From Chloroflexi bacterium UBA5177 (GTDB lineage: Bacteria > Chloroflexota > UBA5177), in NCBI GenBank assembly GCA_002413265.1, contig DHWR01000119.1, forward strand, positions 727-14,853: a stretch of 14,127 nucleotides of DNA, read 5' to 3'. The notes below the pieces were generated by a model. It worked only from the letters and a program-made list of their open reading frames with translations, was not told the origin of the DNA and made no database searches. Positions 13,107-14,127 of this stretch are shown in pieces; position 1 is the stretch's first letter, and every line of letters starts with the position of its first letter. A program made the position numbers and the translations under genes.

Positions 13107-13241
13107 ATGAAACGAACATTTCAGCCCAAGCGGATACCGCGAAAACGAGAGCACGGCTTCATGGCCCGCATGGCCACCAAGGGTGGCAGACGGGTCTTGA
13201 AAGCCCGACGATTGAAGGGGCGGCACCGCCTGACGGTCTAG
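13107..13241 (+). CDS. rpmH: 50S ribosomal protein L34
   Basis: 44 aa: starts [18 protein letters not shown], then [18 protein letters not shown] and KGRHRLTV. This is L34 of the large ribosomal subunit; the family norm is MKRTFQPSxRKRKRxHGFRxRMxTxxGRxVLxxRRxKGRxxLxx. Two small departures are PKRIPRK in place of PSNRKRK and Met where Arg is common in HGFRARM. ATG 13107 is the only reasonable start. A purine-rich AGAGGGGG lies at 13084-13091, about 15 bases away, farther than a usual Shine-Dalgarno site. It heads the rpmH-rnpA-yidD-yidC cluster, with rnpA starting eight bases after its stop. Expression comes from the promoter at 12941-12970 and through the hairpin-rich leader. Confidence 0.98.
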   Translation: MKRTFQPKRIPRKREHGFMARMATKGGRRVLKARRLKGRHRLTV

Positions 13242-13248
13242 GGCAGCC

Positions 13249-13614
13249 ATGCTGCCGAAGAGTTTTCGCCTTACTCGATCTCGTGACTTCTCGCGTGTGC
13301 GCCGCTCCGGCCGCTCTGCCGGTTGCTCTCTATTCGTCCTCTACGCGCTGCCTACCAGAAGCGCCGATCTGCGCGTCGGTTTTTCCGTGAGCAAGCGGGT
13401 AGGAAAGGCCACCGTGCGAAATCGAGTCAAGAGACTGATGCGAGAAGCCGTGAGACACCAGCTGCCATCCATCCGCCCGGGTCAAGATCTCGTGTTCATC
13501 GCACGTCCGGCGGCCGCTCAGGCTACGTATAACCAGGTGTATGAGTCGGTCTGTTACCTTCTGGGCAAGGCGGATGCGTGCCGGCAGCGCATGAAGAGCG
13601 TCGGGAATGCGTAG
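13249..13614 (+). CDS. rnpA: ribonuclease P protein component
   Basis: 121 aa, ATG 13249. RnpA is the basic protein subunit of RNase P, which helps the catalytic RNA trim 5' leaders from pre-t[23 protein letters not shown] is the family N-terminus. The signature 'RNR' region, [20 protein letters not shown] then MREAVR, binds the RNase P RNA. The later [11 protein letters not shown] segment is typical. The length fits. It follows rpmH by eight bases, and its stop codon (13612-13614) lies inside the start of yidD, so the two are coupled. Confidence 0.97.
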   Translation: MLPKSFRLTRSRDFSRVRRSGRSAGCSLFVLYALPTRSADLRVGFSVSKRVGKATVRNRVKRLMREAVRHQLPSIRPGQDLVFIARPAAAQATYNQVYESVCYLLGKADACRQRMKSVGNA

Positions 13615-13816
13615 ACTTGCGGTAGGGCTGATTGCGCTGTATCAGCGTCTTATATCTCCCTTGCTCGGTCCGGCTTGCCGGTACGAGCCGACATGCTCGG
13701 TGTACGCACGGGAAGCGATACTGAGATACGGGGTAGTTCGGGGGTCGTGGATGGCAGCCAGACGAATTGCGCGTTGTCACCCCTTCCACGTCGGCGGATA
13801 CGACCCCGTCCCCTAA
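13607..13816 (+). CDS. yidD: membrane protein insertion efficiency factor YidD
   Basis: 69 aa, ATG 13607, overlapping rnpA by eight bases. YidD is a small amphipathic membrane-associated protein that assists YidC-dependent insertion. The family pattern is complete: [20 protein letters not shown], then [37 protein letters not shown]. The three conserved cysteines and the HPFxxGGYDPVP ending are present. It comes directly before yidC, as in most bacteria with this cluster. Confidence 0.97.
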   Translation: MRRLAVGLIALYQRLISPLLGPACRYEPTCSVYAREAILRYGVVRGSWMAARRIARCHPFHVGGYDPVP

Positions 13817-13831
13817 TACTGGAGCCACTTT

Positions 13832-14127
13832 TTGCAATCCATCTTTAGTTTCATCATCCACCCAATGGAGATCGGCCTGGCCTGGCTGGCCATCAACGTG
13901 GGCAGCGCCGGCATTGGGATCGTTCTCTTCACGATCGGCATCCGGCTGATTCTGTCTCCGCTCCAGATCGTCCAGCTACGAAACGCCAAGGCGATGCAGC
14001 GATTGCAGCCGCTGATGGCGGAGATGAAGCAGAAGCACGGCAAGGACCGCGAGGCGCTCAGCAAAGCCACGATGGCCTTATATAAGGAGCACAATGTCAA
14101 CCCGGCGATGGGGTGCCTGCCGATGCT
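13832..14127 (+). CDS. yidC: membrane protein insertase YidC/Oxa1 family (3' end cut off by window)
   Basis: Partial gene running off the right edge, about 98 codons visible. I start at TTG 13832, with GGAG at 13821-13824 seven bases upstream; the in-frame ATG at 13865 would lose the residues QSIFSFIIHP. YidC inserts and folds inner-membrane proteins, alone or with SecYEG. The first transmembrane segment covers AWLAINVGSAGIGIVLFTIG. It is followed by IRLILSPLQIVQLRNAKAMQ, where the membrane Arg is the functional positive residue of the groove. The cytoplasmic hairpin EMKQKHGKDREALSKATMAL ends in YKEHNVNPAMGCLPM, a strongly conserved segment. There is no large periplasmic P1 domain and no lipobox cysteine, so it resembles the short YidC of monoderm-type or Chloroflexota-like bacteria. 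Confidence 0.95.
   Translation, partial: MQSIFSFIIHPMEIGLAWLAINVGSAGIGIVLFTIGIRLILSPLQIVQLRNAKAMQRLQPLMAEMKQKHGKDREALSKATMALYKEHNVNPAMGCLPM

Noticed and set aside
1..14127. CRISPR array, transposon ends, tRNA or rRNA genes, defence system
   Set aside because: No regular spaced repeats, transposase motifs, terminal repeats, tRNA-like sequence or defence-type domains were seen.

Overview
This window is a compact, GC-rich bacterial chromosome segment made mostly of housekeeping genes. I see no insertion sequence, prophage, CRISPR array, tRNA or rRNA. The organism looks like a Terrabacteria-type lineage, possibly Chloroflexota or Dormibacterota, but this is inference. The pointers are a short YidC with no large periplasmic domain, an HrcA/CIRCE heat-shock system, a GSI-alpha type glutamine synthetase, a delta' clamp-loader subunit that keeps an intact P-loop, a PSP1-like gene next to holB, and TTG/GTG starts mixed with SD-less, possibly leaderless genes.

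Layout. 1-1074: 3' part of mnmA (+). 1115-1849: uncharacterised propeller-like protein (-). About 1896-2101: cobalamin riboswitch with a terminator/antiterminator platform. 2174-3202: the secreted class-III substrate-binding protein it controls (+), with no permease or ATPase beside it. 3205-4371: phasin-like gene and an Fe-S uracil-DNA glycosylase family gene, co-oriented on (-). 4444-6350: glnA and an overlapping P-loop kinase-like gene (+). 6470-7824: holB and a PSP1-C-like gene, overlapping by GTGA (-). 7896-10915: CIRCE-controlled hrcA-grpE-dnaJ (+), continuing into prmA, rsmE and a YkgJ-like cysteine-cluster gene. 12941-14127: a near-consensus promoter, a hairpin-rich leader and the classic rpmH-rnpA-yidD-yidC cluster, with yidC cut by the window edge.

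How it works together. The right half is a protein-homeostasis and translation block: chaperone regulation and co-chaperones, methylation of ribosomal protein L11 and 16S rRNA, ribosomal protein L34, RNase P protein and the membrane insertase. The left half holds tRNA thiolation, B12-regulated uptake, DNA repair and nitrogen assimilation.

The best material for a second look is regulatory: the B12 riboswitch on an orphan binding protein, the terminator-like hairpins in the rpmH leader, a perfect inverted repeat between udg and glnA, and the matching -10-to-ATG geometry at udg and holB. I found no convincing new multi-gene system.
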